Assembly: GCF_002532075.1 (NCBI RefSeq)
Contig: NZ_LYXE01000075.1
Location: 17,528-81,527 of the forward strand
Direction of reading: 5' to 3'
DNA length: 64,000 nt
DNA from: Candidatus Chloroploca asiatica
Lineage (GTDB): Bacteria > Chloroflexota > Chloroflexia > Chloroflexales > Chloroflexaceae
Below, one piece after another: positions 50,543 through 60,042 of this stretch. A program made the position numbers and the translations under genes. Numbering within the stretch: position 1 is the first letter of the stretch; the number at the start of each line of letters is the position of its first letter. The notes beneath the pieces are model-generated. The model was not told the origin of the DNA and did not search any database. It saw only the letters and a list, made by a program, of their open reading frames with translations.

Positions 50543-53500
50543 CTACCCGGCCATGACCTCCAGCACACCCATGATCTTGTCGCTCCAGTCGTTATTGAGG
50601 CGGCGCCGGTCGAGGCGGACAAATTGAGGGCCAATTTTGACGCCGGGGTCGCGGCCATAGCGCCGCCGGAGGCGTTCGCGAGCCGTTGGTTCGAGGATCG
50701 GTAGGCGGATAATGAATTCGTCGCCACTGGTGATCACTGAACTGACACCTGCCTGCAAGGCCAGGGCTTTGATCTGAAGCCAGGTGAGCAGGTGCAGGGC
50801 GGCACGCGGGGGTTCACCAAAACGATCCTGCAATTCGGTGCGCAGTTCTTTGACGTCGGCCAGCGTCTGCGCCGCGACCATGCGCTGATAGACGCCCAGG
50901 CGTACCTGGTCGTCGGCGATGTAGTCGGTGGGAAGATAGGCCGTCAGCGGCAAATCGAGGGTGACGAGCGGCGCAACGAGGATCTTCTCGCTGATGACGA
51001 GTTTGCTGACGGCATCGGCCATCCGCGCCCGGTCACGTTCGGCAGTGGCGGCTGGTGTGTCGGGTTGGTCAGGCGCAAGCGGCGGCTGGGGCTGATCAAC
51101 GCTCGCCTTGAGCTGTTTGACCGCCTGTTCGAGCAGCCGCGAATAGAGGTCAAAGCCCACGGCGGCAATGTGGCCGCTCTGTTCGGCGCCAAGGAGATTG
51201 CCCGCCCCCCGGATTTCGAGGTCACGCATGGCGACCCGAAAGCCCGCCCCGAGTTCGTTCGCCTCCTGGATCGCTTCGAGCCGCGCCTGTGCCTCGGCGG
51301 TCATCGGTTTGTCTTGTTTGTAGAGCAAGTAGGCATAGGCACGATTGGCACTGCGCCCGACCCTCCCGCGCAACTGGTACAGCTGGGCTAACCCGTAGTT
51401 GGTCGCATCATCAATAATGATCGTGTTGGCATTCGGCACATCCAGCCCGCTCTCGATGATCGTGGTACAGACAAGCACGTCATGGCGGCCTTCGAAAAAA
51501 TCGAGCATCACCCGCTCGAGTTCGCGCTCTTGCAGTTGCCCGTGCCCCACCCCGATCCGCACTTCGGGCACAAGATAGCGGATCCGGTTGGCCACATGGT
51601 AGATGCTATGCACCCGATTATGCACAAAATAGATCTGTCCTTCACGCTCTACTTCACGTAAAATCGCCTCGCGAATCAGCGCTTCATCGTATGGCAAGAC
51701 ATAGGTCTTGATCGGCACACGTTCTTCGGGTGGCGTATCAATCACACTCAGATCACGAATCCCTGCCATCGCCATATGGAGTGTGCGCGGAATCGGGGTT
51801 GCCGTGAGGGTCAGCACATCAACCTGGGCGCGCAACTGCTTGAGACGCTCTTTGTGCCGCACGCCAAAGCGCTGTTCTTCATCAACCACTACCAAGCCGA
51901 GATCTTTGAAATGGACATCTTTCGAGAGCAGGCGGTGCGTACCAATGACCACATCGACCTGACCACGCGCCAGGGCCTGAACGATCTGATCCTGGGCTTT
52001 GGGCGAACGAAAGCGCGAGAGCATCTCGACCGTCACCGGAAAGGCCGCCATTCGACGGGTGAACGTATCGAAGTGTTGCTGAGCAAGCACCGTCGTCGGC
52101 ACCAGCACAGCGACCTGCTTGCCATCCTGGATCGCCTTGAACGCCGCACGCAGCGCAACCTCGGTCTTGCCAAAACCGACATCGCCACAGATCAAGCGAT
52201 CCATCGGCACCGACTGCTCCATATCGGCTTTGACATCGCTAATTGCCTGCAACTGGTCATCAGTCTCAAGAAAGGGAAACGCCGCCTCGAGCTCGTGTTG
52301 CCATTCGTTATCGGGGCTAAAGTGGTGCCCCTGGCTCAGGCGGCGTTTGGCATAGAGGTTGAGCAGATCCTGGGCAAGATCCTGGACAGCAGCACGAGCC
52401 TTGCGCTTGGCCCGTTCCCAATCCTGCGTCCCGAGGCGGGTGAGGGTCGGGGTGCCATCGCCGGCCCCGACATAGCGTGTCACGCGATCCACCTGGTCAG
52501 CCGGCACATAGATCTTGTCGCCCGCAGCATAGCGCAGCACCAGATATTCACGCTCGATCTCACCGACGGTACGCCTGATCAAGCCATCATAGAGGGCAAT
52601 ACCGTGCTCGATATGCACCACATAATCGCCGGTCTTCAGCCCGCGCACAAAAGCGGCCCGCTCATCGATACTACGCAGCGACTTGCGCCGCTCGCTCAAT
52701 GGGCGTCGCTGCCGTACACCAAAGATCTCGGCATCGGTATAGAGCGTCAGATTCACCTCGTTGAGCCGCCAGCCGGCCTCAAGTGCGCCGTGGATCACCT
52801 GAAGCCCCGAAGATGGCAAGCGTTCTTCGACTAGTTCATACAACCGGGCCGCCTGTCCCGTCACGGCAACCACGCGCTCACCGCGTTGCAACCTGGCGAC
52901 AAGATCATCAACCAGACGGCGGAATTGGCCCCCAAAGAGCTCAGCAGGCTGAAAGAGCGGCGGAACGAGGCCGGGCAGCGCCGAACCAGGCACATCCGCG
53001 TCATTATTGCTCAGATCGACCAGCGTCAGGCCGGGCCAGGTCGGCGGGGCACTCACAGCCGCAGGCAGCGCCTCGGCTGGCTCAGCGGGCAAGGCAAGTT
53101 CGGCAGGAAAGAGCTCGTGCCAGAGCAGATAGGGACGCGGAAAGGCGCTCGGCAATTCAGCGGCCTCAAGCAGTCGGGCACGCTGATTTTCGGCATGTTC
53201 ATGGAGATCAAGCGCGTGGCGGCGGAGAAACTGTGCTTCGGAAAAGAGCACCGCACTGCCTACGGGCAGATGAGCCAGCAACGACCCCGACACTTCATGC
53301 TCAAACTGACGAAAAAAGGGCGCAAAAAACGCCCGTCCCTCGAAACGGTCGCCATGCTCCAACCGCTCAAGGGCGGCTTCCCACTCCAGCCGGGACTCAC
53401 GGCGCAACTGATCAAGGGCCAGCGCCCGGATCCGGGTCAAGGCCTCATCGCGCCGCCAGAGCGGGATCTCGTGCGGAGGACCAAGGAGCACGCTGGTAAC

Positions 53501-54178
53501 CCGGGCGGTACTGCGCTGAGTTGCGACGTCAAAACGACGGAGATTATCAATTTCATCGCCAAAGAACTCGATCCGCAACGGATATTCATCAGCGGGCGGC
53601 CAGACATCCACCAGATCGCCGCGGCGCGTCACCTCGCCCGGCTCTTCGACCGTCGGCGCGTGGCGATAGCCAAGACGGATCAGGCGATGAAGCAGTTCAT
53701 CCTGATTGATCTGTTGACCATGCTGCAGGGCAAGCATCGCCCGTGCCAACTCAGTCGGGGTAAGGGTTGGCTGAAGCAGCGCCTTGACCGGGGCCACGAT
53801 CACTAATGGCGCGGTCGGCTGCGTCGCATCAAAGGCCGCCAGGCGCTGGAGTACCCGCAGGCGCCCGGCAATCACCGGGGCACCGGGCGACATATGTTCA
53901 TAGGGCAGGGCATCGCTGGCCGGATAGAGGAGCACCGCCTCGGGGCCAAGCCACTGACGCAGATCTTCGGCGGCACGCAAGGCCAGGTCGGCACTCGACA
54001 GCAGATAAAACAAAGGGGCGCGCTGCACGGATGCGAGCGCCGCAACAACGGGCGTACGCCCAGCAGACGGCAACGGGGCAACCCGAACCTGCGCGGGACG
54101 ATCTTGCAGACACGTAGCCAGCCCCTCAAACGAGGGCAAACCCACCAACTCGCGCCTGAGCTCAGCAAGACTCACCAT
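50543..54178 (-). CDS. mfd: Mfd, transcription-repair coupling factor
   Basis: A 1211-residue DNA translocase that removes stalled RNA polymerase and recruits UvrA. The N-terminal UvrB-homology part has the [18 protein letters not shown] region, followed by the RNA-polymerase-interaction domain (about 510-600, [19 protein letters not shown]). The helicase motor has Walker [44 protein letters not shown] and the TRG block ([15 protein letters not shown]). A TRCF D7 domain closes it. It begins 54 bp from the mobile-like element and ends beside the aat fragment. The length is normal, so the gene is intact. Confidence 0.97.
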   Translation of the reverse strand: MVSLAELRRELVGLPSFEGLATCLQDRPAQVRVAPLPSAGRTPVVAALASVQRAPLFYLLSSADLALRAAEDLRQWLGPEAVLLYPASDALPYEHMSPGAPVIAGRLRVLQRLAAFDATQPTAPLVIVAPVKALLQPTLTPTELARAMLALQHGQQINQDELLHRLIRLGYRHAPTVEEPGEVTRRGDLVDVWPPADEYPLRIEFFGDEIDNLRRFDVATQRSTARVTSVLLGPPHEIPLWRRDEALTRIRALALDQLRRESRLEWEAALERLEHGDRFEGRAFFAPFFRQFEHEVSGSLLAHLPVGSAVLFSEAQFLRRHALDLHEHAENQRARLLEAAELPSAFPRPYLLWHELFPAELALPAEPAEALPAAVSAPPTWPGLTLVDLSNNDADVPGSALPGLVPPLFQPAELFGGQFRRLVDDLVARLQRGERVVAVTGQAARLYELVEERLPSSGLQVIHGALEAGWRLNEVNLTLYTDAEIFGVRQRRPLSERRKSLRSIDERAAFVRGLKTGDYVVHIEHGIALYDGLIRRTVGEIEREYLVLRYAAGDKIYVPADQVDRVTRYVGAGDGTPTLTRLGTQDWERAKRKARAAVQDLAQDLLNLYAKRRLSQGHHFSPDNEWQHELEAAFPFLETDDQLQAISDVKADMEQSVPMDRLICGDVGFGKTEVALRAAFKAIQDGKQVAVLVPTTVLAQQHFDTFTRRMAAFPVTVEMLSRFRSPKAQDQIVQALARGQVDVVIGTHRLLSKDVHFKDLGLVVVDEEQRFGVRHKERLKQLRAQVDVLTLTATPIPRTLHMAMAGIRDLSVIDTPPEERVPIKTYVLPYDEALIREAILREVEREGQIYFVHNRVHSIYHVANRIRYLVPEVRIGVGHGQLQERELERVMLDFFEGRHDVLVCTTIIESGLDVPNANTIIIDDATNYGLAQLYQLRGRVGRSANRAYAYLLYKQDKPMTAEAQARLEAIQEANELGAGFRVAMRDLEIRGAGNLLGAEQSGHIAAVGFDLYSRLLEQAVKQLKASVDQPQPPLAPDQPDTPAATAERDRARMADAVSKLVISEKILVAPLVTLDLPLTAYLPTDYIADDQVRLGVYQRMVAAQTLADVKELRTELQDRFGEPPRAALHLLTWLQIKALALQAGVSSVITSGDEFIIRLPILEPTARERLRRRYGRDPGVKIGPQFVRLDRRRLNNDWSDKIMGVLEVMAG

Positions 54179-54260
54179 ACAAACTTACCGCATCCTGTTC
54201 AAAACAATGCGGTCAGTATAGCACATTGATCTCTATATAATAACCATTAGCCAGAGCACC

Positions 54261-54713
54261 AGGGCGATTGCATCTTCCGTGCATGTACCCCACCAGGGCA
54301 CCCGCAAGGGCACCCGCAAGGGGTGCCCCTACACCGGATTCGGCCCCGGCCCGGGAGGGGCACCCCTTGCGGGTGCCCCTACACCGGGTTCGGCCCCGGC
54401 CCGGGAGGGGCACCCCTTGCGGGTGCCCCTACACCGGATTCGGCCCCGGCCCGGGAGGGGCACCCCTTGCGGGTGCCCGTACACCGGGTTCGGCCCCGGC
54501 CCGGGAGGGGCACCCCTTGCGGGTGCCCGTACACCGGTTTCGGCCCCGGCCCGGGAGGGGCCCCCCTTGCGGGTGCCCGTACACCGGTTTCGGCCCCGGC
54601 CCGGGAGGGGCCCCCCTTGCGGGTGCCCCTACACCGGTTTCGGCCCCGGCCCGGGAGGGGCACCCCTTGCGGGTGCCCCTCCCGGGCCGGTTTCGTATAA
54701 TGCAATCGCCCTA
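54261..54713. mobile_element. MITE-like element with 13-bp inverted ends and 10-bp flanking duplication
   Basis: The left end AGGGCGATTGCAT (54261-54273) is the exact reverse complement of ATGCAATCGCCCT (54700-54712). The flanks carry the same 10 bp, CCAGAGCACC, at 54251-54260 and 54714-54723, consistent with target-site duplication on insertion. No transposase fits inside, so it would be non-autonomous. Most of the interior is a tandem array of a 50-bp unit. It lies in the mfd-subtilase intergenic region and fills most of the 629 bp there. Related ends occur near 1786 and 59919. The transposase family is not identifiable. Confidence 0.7.
54311..54690. repeat. Tandem array of a 50-bp GC-rich unit (about 7.5 copies)
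   Basis: Units start at 54311 (a variant), 54361, 54411, 54461, 54511, 54561, 54611 and 54661 (partial). Each has GGGTGCCC(C/G)TACACCGG then TTCGGCCCCGGCCCGGGAGG. Neighbouring units form hairpins between AGGGGCACCC and GGGTGCCCCT. Substitutions are few, so expansion is recent. Because 50 is not a multiple of three, the long ORFs across it are artefacts. Confidence 0.9.
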
Positions 54714-54807
54714 CCAGAGCACCGAGCATGCTTGAGGTTATTGCCATTCTATGCGATACTATCGCGAGAGAAAGCAACAACGTGCGCCAGCATAGAAATC
54801 CACCCCT

Positions 54808-57573
54808 ATGAAACACACCCTCCACCGGATCATCCTCGTGCTCTTTGTTTTGGGTATCGCCCTCGTTGCCTCAACAACCACGGTGCCAGCGGCCTCAACC
54901 GTATCGGGCAGTGGTACGTCAAACCCGCTCACCGACCGAGTCATCGTGCGCGTGCGCGACGAGGCCGGGGTGCAGGCCCAGCTTGCCGCCGATCCCACGA
55001 CCTTCGCTGATGCCTTGGGCACACGCGTGCAGGCGAGCCTGACCTATGTGCGGCCCTTCGATGCCACCACCCACATCTTGGCGGTGACCGGGGTCACGAC
55101 ACAGGCCAGTTTCGATCGCCTGCTCCAACGCCTTGCCCAGGATGCACAGGTCGAAGCAGTCGCCCCTGACACACGGGTCTTTGCGCAGATCGAGCCACAG
55201 GATCCGGGATATCAACGGTATGGTTGGTCCTTCAAACCAGTGACGCCGGAGAATTACGGGGCCAACCTGCCACCCGCGTGGACGGTCACGACCGGCAGCC
55301 CCAATATTGTCATTGGCATTATTGACACGGGCATCCTGCTCAACCACGAAGATCTGGCGGGGCGCCAGATCCCAGGCAATCCTGGCTATGATGTGATTGA
55401 CGATACTGCTGTCGCAGGCGACGGCACTGGGCGTGATGCCGATCCGAGTGATCCGGGTGACTATGTGACCGAAGCCGAGGCAGCCTCGGGGCCACTCGAA
55501 GGCTGTGATGTGGTCAATAGTAGCTGGCACGGCTCGCATGTTGCGGGAACCATCGGAGCCCAGGCCAACAATGATCGCGGCCCCGCCGGGGTCAACTGGG
55601 TCTCGCCGATGCTGCATGTGCGCACGCTCGGCAAGTGCGGCGGCTATATCTCTGATGTCCTTGATGGACTCTTGTGGGCCGCCGGCGAACCCGTCGTCGG
55701 CCTCCCGTTGAACCCCAACCCAGTTCAGGTGGCCAATATGAGTCTGGGTGGCGGCGGAACGTGCAACAGCTTTATCCAGGACATTATTAATCGGGTGGTG
55801 CAGCGCGGCGTCGTGGTTGTCGTCGCGGCAGGCAACCAAAATAGAAACGTCAGCGAGACGATTCCCGCCAATTGCAGCGGGGTCATCAGCGTCGCCGCTA
55901 CGGCCCAGTCAGGCGACCGGGCAAGTTATAGCAATTATGGCAATCTGATCACCCTGGCCGCACCCGGGGGCGACCGACGCTATGACAGTGCGATCTATTC
56001 AACGATCAATAGTGGTCTGCGCGGCCCCGAAGCCGATGCGTACGGTTTCTACCAGGGCACGAGTATGGCGACCCCGCATGTCGCGGGCATTGTCAGCCTG
56101 ATGCTCTCACTCAACCCGTTGTTGAGCCCTGCCGAGGTACGGGCAATCCTTGATGCAACGGTGACGCCCTTTCCCGCTGGCAGCACATGTATCGGGAAGT
56201 GCGGGGCAGGCATCATCAATGCTGGTCAGGCCGTCGAAGCGGTCGCCCGCCAGGTGCGACGGGTCAGTTTTACCACCGAACAGAGTAGTACCCGTGAAGG
56301 CTCAAGCGTGACCGTGACGCTCAGGCTCAACCTGCCTGCCGCCGAACCGGTCATCATTCCGCTGACCATCGGAGGCGAGGCACAGCCTGACGATTACACC
56401 CTGAACCCACCACAGGCACTCTTCCCGGCGGGCGCGACCGAAACACAGATTGTGGTCGCGGCACGCACTGACACCCTCCAGGAACCCTCGGAGACGCTGA
56501 TCCTGGGCTTGCAAAGCACCGCACAGGCAACCCCGAGTGTGCCGATGCAGCATACGGTAATCATTGAAGATGTGCCGCTCGATCCAGCGATCACCGTGAC
56601 ACCTGCGAGTCTTGCCTTTGGGGATCAACAGGTTGGTACGACGAGCGCTCCCCGGCGCGTAGTGGTACAAAATAGCGGCAGTGCCACCCTCGTTTTGCAG
56701 AGCCTCGAGGTGAGCGGGGCGTTTCAACGGGAAGGCGGCGATTGCCCCGAGCTCTTCCCAGCCGATCTGGCTGAGGGTTCGAGTTGCAGTGTTGACCTGG
56801 TCTTCTTGCCGACGCGGATCGGGCTTCACGCCGGAAGTCTTGCCATCAGCAGCAACGCAAAGGAGGCACCCACATCAATCGCATTGAGCGGGCGCGGTGC
56901 TGTTCCAGCGCTTGGCTACACGCCAACGTGGCTGCATTTTGCGCATGCCTCGGACCCACAACTGGTGACGATCACCAACCCTGGGCGCGCACCGCTGGTC
57001 ATCAACAGCCTGACGATCAGCAACACCTTCGCCCGTCTTGATGGGAGTTGTGCCGCAACCTGGCCGGACACGCTTGCCCCAGGCGCACACTGTACCCTCC
57101 AGATCACGCCCGTTGTGACCAGTGCAACCAGTTATAGCGGCACGCTAAGCATCGCCAGTAACGTGCCAGGTGGCCCGTATGTGATCGATCTCACTGGTGG
57201 CGAGCTGATCACCCCGACACATACAGCGGTCATCAGCACAACGGCGCTCAGCGTCACCGACACAACGGTGACGATGGAAGCCACATTGCAACGCACCGAG
57301 GCCATCACCGCAGCGTTAAGCGTCACCTACCGGGTCACTGGTGAACGAACTGACGGCCAGGGCAACCTTGTACTGGCACGAGGAAGCGTCACGTTTGCGC
57401 CCGAGGCAACCGAGGCAACCCTACGGCTCAGCTTCGACCGTTTCAGCCTCTATGGGGTACGCACCTTGCTGCTGGAACTTGGCGAACCGGCGCTGGAAAA
57501 AGATGCCGGTACACGCGCACAGCTTGCACTGCTGCTCGAGGAGGCCTTTGTCTTCTTGCCATTGATCAGGTAG
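54808..57573 (+). CDS. Secreted subtilisin-like serine protease (S8) with Calx-beta and choice-of-anchor modules
   Basis: A 921-residue exported protease. The signal peptide is within residues 1-30. A prodomain (about 40-128) precedes the S8 domain (about 150-480). The triad is Asp173 (IIDTG), His241 (WHGSHVAGT) and Ser419 (GTSMATPHVAG), with Asn343 in AAGN as oxyanion residue. A Calx-beta-like domain (about 490-590) and two choice-of-anchor-D/Ig-like repeats (about 595-690 and 700-800) follow, then a beta-rich tail. It ends FVFLPLIR, a motif like the VVYLPIARR end of the 15188 gene. It would degrade extracellular protein. The gene begins about 85 bp after the mobile-like element, so its promoter lies very close to that element. 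Confidence 0.93.
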   Translation: MKHTLHRIILVLFVLGIALVASTTTVPAASTVSGSGTSNPLTDRVIVRVRDEAGVQAQLAADPTTFADALGTRVQASLTYVRPFDATTHILAVTGVTTQASFDRLLQRLAQDAQVEAVAPDTRVFAQIEPQDPGYQRYGWSFKPVTPENYGANLPPAWTVTTGSPNIVIGIIDTGILLNHEDLAGRQIPGNPGYDVIDDTAVAGDGTGRDADPSDPGDYVTEAEAASGPLEGCDVVNSSWHGSHVAGTIGAQANNDRGPAGVNWVSPMLHVRTLGKCGGYISDVLDGLLWAAGEPVVGLPLNPNPVQVANMSLGGGGTCNSFIQDIINRVVQRGVVVVVAAGNQNRNVSETIPANCSGVISVAATAQSGDRASYSNYGNLITLAAPGGDRRYDSAIYSTINSGLRGPEADAYGFYQGTSMATPHVAGIVSLMLSLNPLLSPAEVRAILDATVTPFPAGSTCIGKCGAGIINAGQAVEAVARQVRRVSFTTEQSSTREGSSVTVTLRLNLPAAEPVIIPLTIGGEAQPDDYTLNPPQALFPAGATETQIVVAARTDTLQEPSETLILGLQSTAQATPSVPMQHTVIIEDVPLDPAITVTPASLAFGDQQVGTTSAPRRVVVQNSGSATLVLQSLEVSGAFQREGGDCPELFPADLAEGSSCSVDLVFLPTRIGLHAGSLAISSNAKEAPTSIALSGRGAVPALGYTPTWLHFAHASDPQLVTITNPGRAPLVINSLTISNTFARLDGSCAATWPDTLAPGAHCTLQITPVVTSATSYSGTLSIASNVPGGPYVIDLTGGELITPTHTAVISTTALSVTDTTVTMEATLQRTEAITAALSVTYRVTGERTDGQGNLVLARGSVTFAPEATEATLRLSFDRFSLYGVRTLLLELGEPALEKDAGTRAQLALLLEEAFVFLPLIR

Positions 57574-57759
57574 GGGCTAGCATCAATACCTTCGCCGCAG
57601 CGGCCAACCACCCATCGCCCAGCGCACCACGGTAGAGGCAGCCACCTCACCGCAGGGGCGCACGATCGCCGTCATCCGGGCATAAGTAGCGTGTAACATA
57701 ACTTGAAGAGATTATGGTAGAGGGATAACACAGGTAGGTGGAACTGACCTTACACTCCT

Positions 57760-58524
57760 TCACGGCACCCGAGGAAACTGGGCGCGCCCACTTGTCTCGC
57801 GATCTTCGATCAGCGGAACGCCGCTGTCTTCGAGCGTATGGCCGTAGCGATCGGTAACCCGCAGCATATACGGCCCCGGCCCCATATTGAAGCCAACAAA
57901 ATAGTTGTAATCCTGGCGCAACAGCGACTGCCATTGCCCCTGCGCATCACGATACGCCAGACTCACAATTGGATTGCGATGATGGCGTACCTGGATCGCC
58001 GTCCACCACTGATTGCTACCCGGCTTGATATGGTAGGCAATGGGGCGATCGAGTTCAGGACTCACCACACGCCAGGTAATCGGCACCAGGCCTTTTTCAA
58101 GTGGGGCAATGCGGGCAAACGCTTCACGGCTCAAATCGAGGTGACCACTGGTACAGATGGCATCGGGGCACTTATCAACAATGCGCACGATCACGCTTCC
58201 CAATTCACCGGTCACTTCGACATACGCACCACAGTAGATCGCAGCGGGGCCAGCAACCGGGTCAGGATTGCCATAATCCTCATGACTAATCGCGGCCACC
58301 ATCAAATCCTGGGGTGACGGCCCAAACATGCAATTGCCATCGCCAGTCGCATCGTAGTAGGTTGCGCGCCCGGTACGCAGGTCAGCAGGGCGACTGGCCG
58401 GTTGGATGACGAACGGCAGGTAAGCCCGAAAGGGCGGCTGCGCCAGCAGGGGCGTACGCATCACGAGCAGCACGCACAACCCAAACAACACGCACAGCCC
58501 AACGAGCCCGCAACGCCTGCGCAT
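57760..58524 (-). CDS. Secreted expansin-like protein
   Basis: A 254-residue exported protein. The signal or anchor helix is at about 3-22 (GLVGLCVLFGLCVLLV). A FRAYLPFVIQP segment and a short linker follow. The double-psi beta-barrel (about 50-150) has GRATYYDATGDGNCMFG, CGAYVEVTGELG, VRIVDKCPDAICTSGHLDLS, with the catalytic-like Asp of expansins. The C-terminal domain (about 155-250) resembles the CBM63 partner (YHIKPGSNQWWTAIQVRHHRNPI). Bacterial expansins loosen plant or bacterial polysaccharide walls without hydrolysis. The start is ATG 58524, one base after the sfsA stop, so the two are coupled. Confidence 0.85.
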   Translation of the reverse strand: MRRRCGLVGLCVLFGLCVLLVMRTPLLAQPPFRAYLPFVIQPASRPADLRTGRATYYDATGDGNCMFGPSPQDLMVAAISHEDYGNPDPVAGPAAIYCGAYVEVTGELGSVIVRIVDKCPDAICTSGHLDLSREAFARIAPLEKGLVPITWRVVSPELDRPIAYHIKPGSNQWWTAIQVRHHRNPIVSLAYRDAQGQWQSLLRQDYNYFVGFNMGPGPYMLRVTDRYGHTLEDSGVPLIEDRETSGRAQFPRVP

Positions 58525-58525
58525 C

Positions 58526-59269
58526 TCAAGCCTGCCAGGTCGCCTGAGGAATGGCCTGGGGGGAGGTAAAAACCGGCACCGGCGCACCGAGGGTCAGACC
58601 TTCTTGGGTAAGGGGAGCGAGGTAGGCATAGATCTCAACGCCTGACGTTATAGCCGTACGCAAGGCACGGGCAAAGGCTGGATCGACCTCTTCATCGGGA
58701 ACCAGTGCTTCAGCAGCGTGACGCTGAATAATAAAGATCGCAGCGCAGCGCTGACCACTCCGCGCAATCTGCGCAAGCGCTTCGAACTGCACGCGCCCGC
58801 GTTCGGTGGGCACATCAGGAAACCGAGCGAGCCCACTGCTCACCCTGGTCACCGACTTCACCTCGAGCAAACAGGTGTGGAGACCCTCACCGAGGCGAAA
58901 ATCAAAACTATGCGCCCCAATGGTCACATCGCGTTGCATCCGCAGATAGCGCACAAACTGAGGGAAAGCCCCGGCAGTGAGCCCGGCAACTACCAGGCGA
59001 TGGGGCAAATGGATATCGAGTGACACCAGCTCATCGCCGTGGTAGACACCGACTACCTGAAAAGACGTCTTGCGGCCAACTTCATCGCGCGGTGCCAGCA
59101 GCAAGCGTACCCCCGGGTTGAGCAGATCGATCAGCCGTCCACGATCAGCCATATGGGCACGGATCGTACGTCCATTGAGACGCACCTCAACGATGAACTG
59201 ATTTGGCCGACTTACAAACGTCGCCTCAGTGATCGGCCCGGTCGTAGTCAGTGGAACACGGACAGGCAT
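58526..59269 (-). CDS. sfsA: SfsA-family protein
   Basis: A 247-residue protein with the SfsA signatures [31 protein letters not shown], and, in the C-terminal nuclease-like half, [10 protein letters not shown]...[18 protein letters not shown]. The N-terminal part is an OB-like DNA-binding region. The E-x-K (LEVKSV) and D residues fit a PD-(D/E)xK fold, and some family members are described as DNA/RNA nucleases. The in vivo role is uncertain; the name comes from sugar-fermentation stimulation. It is coupled to the expansin-like gene. Confidence 0.92.
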   Translation of the reverse strand: MPVRVPLTTTGPITEATFVSRPNQFIVEVRLNGRTIRAHMADRGRLIDLLNPGVRLLLAPRDEVGRKTSFQVVGVYHGDELVSLDIHLPHRLVVAGLTAGAFPQFVRYLRMQRDVTIGAHSFDFRLGEGLHTCLLEVKSVTRVSSGLARFPDVPTERGRVQFEALAQIARSGQRCAAIFIIQRHAAEALVPDEEVDPAFARALRTAITSGVEIYAYLAPLTQEGLTLGAPVPVFTSPQAIPQATWQA

Positions 59270-59354
59270 AGCAACCCCAGGTAAAAGGGGACGGGCCGCA
59301 ACCCAGACAGCGGCACGCCAATTCCGTGTGGATTATAACACAATCAACTGACGG

Positions 59355-59837
59355 CTACCGTGTTTTGCGCTTGCGCTCACGACGTGCATCACGGCGACTA
59401 GTCGTCGCAACCGGGCGCGGTTCAGCAGGAACGGCCCCTGCCCCACCAGAGAGCGCACGGGGCGCACCCGTTTTCCCAGGCTTGACCCCGGCAAGCCGAG
59501 CTTCACGGATCAGGTTGGGCAACACATTACGCACATAATAAAAGACATAGCCTGCAGCACCAAGCTGGATCACAAAGAGCAGCCATGACCAGATCCGCAG
59601 ATTCATCGTCGGAACATTCAGGAGTCGCAGCACGGCCAGGAGTGTCCCAAGCCCACCCAGGACCATCAACCCGAGGCCCAACTGGTGCAGAAACGTCTGA
59701 CGAATGGGATGCCGTTCAATATACATGAAGCGCAAATAGGCACCGGCCCCCACGCCTAGCAATTGTCCGAGAAAAAAGAGCCAGCCAAGCGTACCAAACT
59801 CAGGAGCTGCCGTTGTAAAATAGTTGATAAACCCCAT
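59355..59837 (-). CDS. Small four-helix membrane protein of unknown function
   Basis: A 160-residue protein starting MGFINYFTTA at ATG 59837 with GGAGG upstream. Hydrophobic helices are visible at about 13-32, 47-70 and 77-98. The C-terminal 50 residues are basic and disordered (RRDARRERKRKTR), suggesting nucleic-acid or lipid head-group contact in the cytosol. I do not recognise a family. It lies alone between sfsA (same strand, 85 bp gap) and a divergent histidine kinase. Confidence 0.75.
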   Translation of the reverse strand: MGFINYFTTAAPEFGTLGWLFFLGQLLGVGAGAYLRFMYIERHPIRQTFLHQLGLGLMVLGGLGTLLAVLRLLNVPTMNLRIWSWLLFVIQLGAAGYVFYYVRNVLPNLIREARLAGVKPGKTGAPRALSGGAGAVPAEPRPVATTSRRDARRERKRKTR

Positions 59838-59918
59838 AATGCCTCCACGCAAACAACCCTCAGAAAAGGGACTGAGCGATTATAGCAGTGACGCCTAGTC
59901 GCGTCAATGTGATGCTGT

Positions 59919-59934
59919 AAGATGCCATCGCCCT
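59919..59934 (-). repeat. Relic of the mobile-element left end
   Basis: On the minus strand AGGGCGATGGCATCTT matches the first 16 bp of the 54261 element with one mismatch. No other part of the element is visible around it. It lies in the divergent promoter region before the giant histidine kinase. Confidence 0.4.
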
Positions 59935-60042
59935 GGCTCCGCTCTCATCAAAGATAGACAGAAAGGCAAAAGATGGTTAAAATGAATCTAGCATCTACGC
60001 CAACACTCTGCAAAATCCTGGTTTGCAGCAGCAAGGGATACC

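Noticed and set aside
54311..54690. CRISPR array
   Set aside because: The 50-bp units are contiguous with no unique spacers, and no cas genes are in the window.
54268..55010. Long Pro/Gly/Arg-rich overlapping ORFs across the 54.3-kb array, resembling a repeat protein
   Set aside because: They are translations of the 50-bp tandem repeat in several frames; the period is not a multiple of three, no ribosome site is present, and one of them runs into the protease gene.
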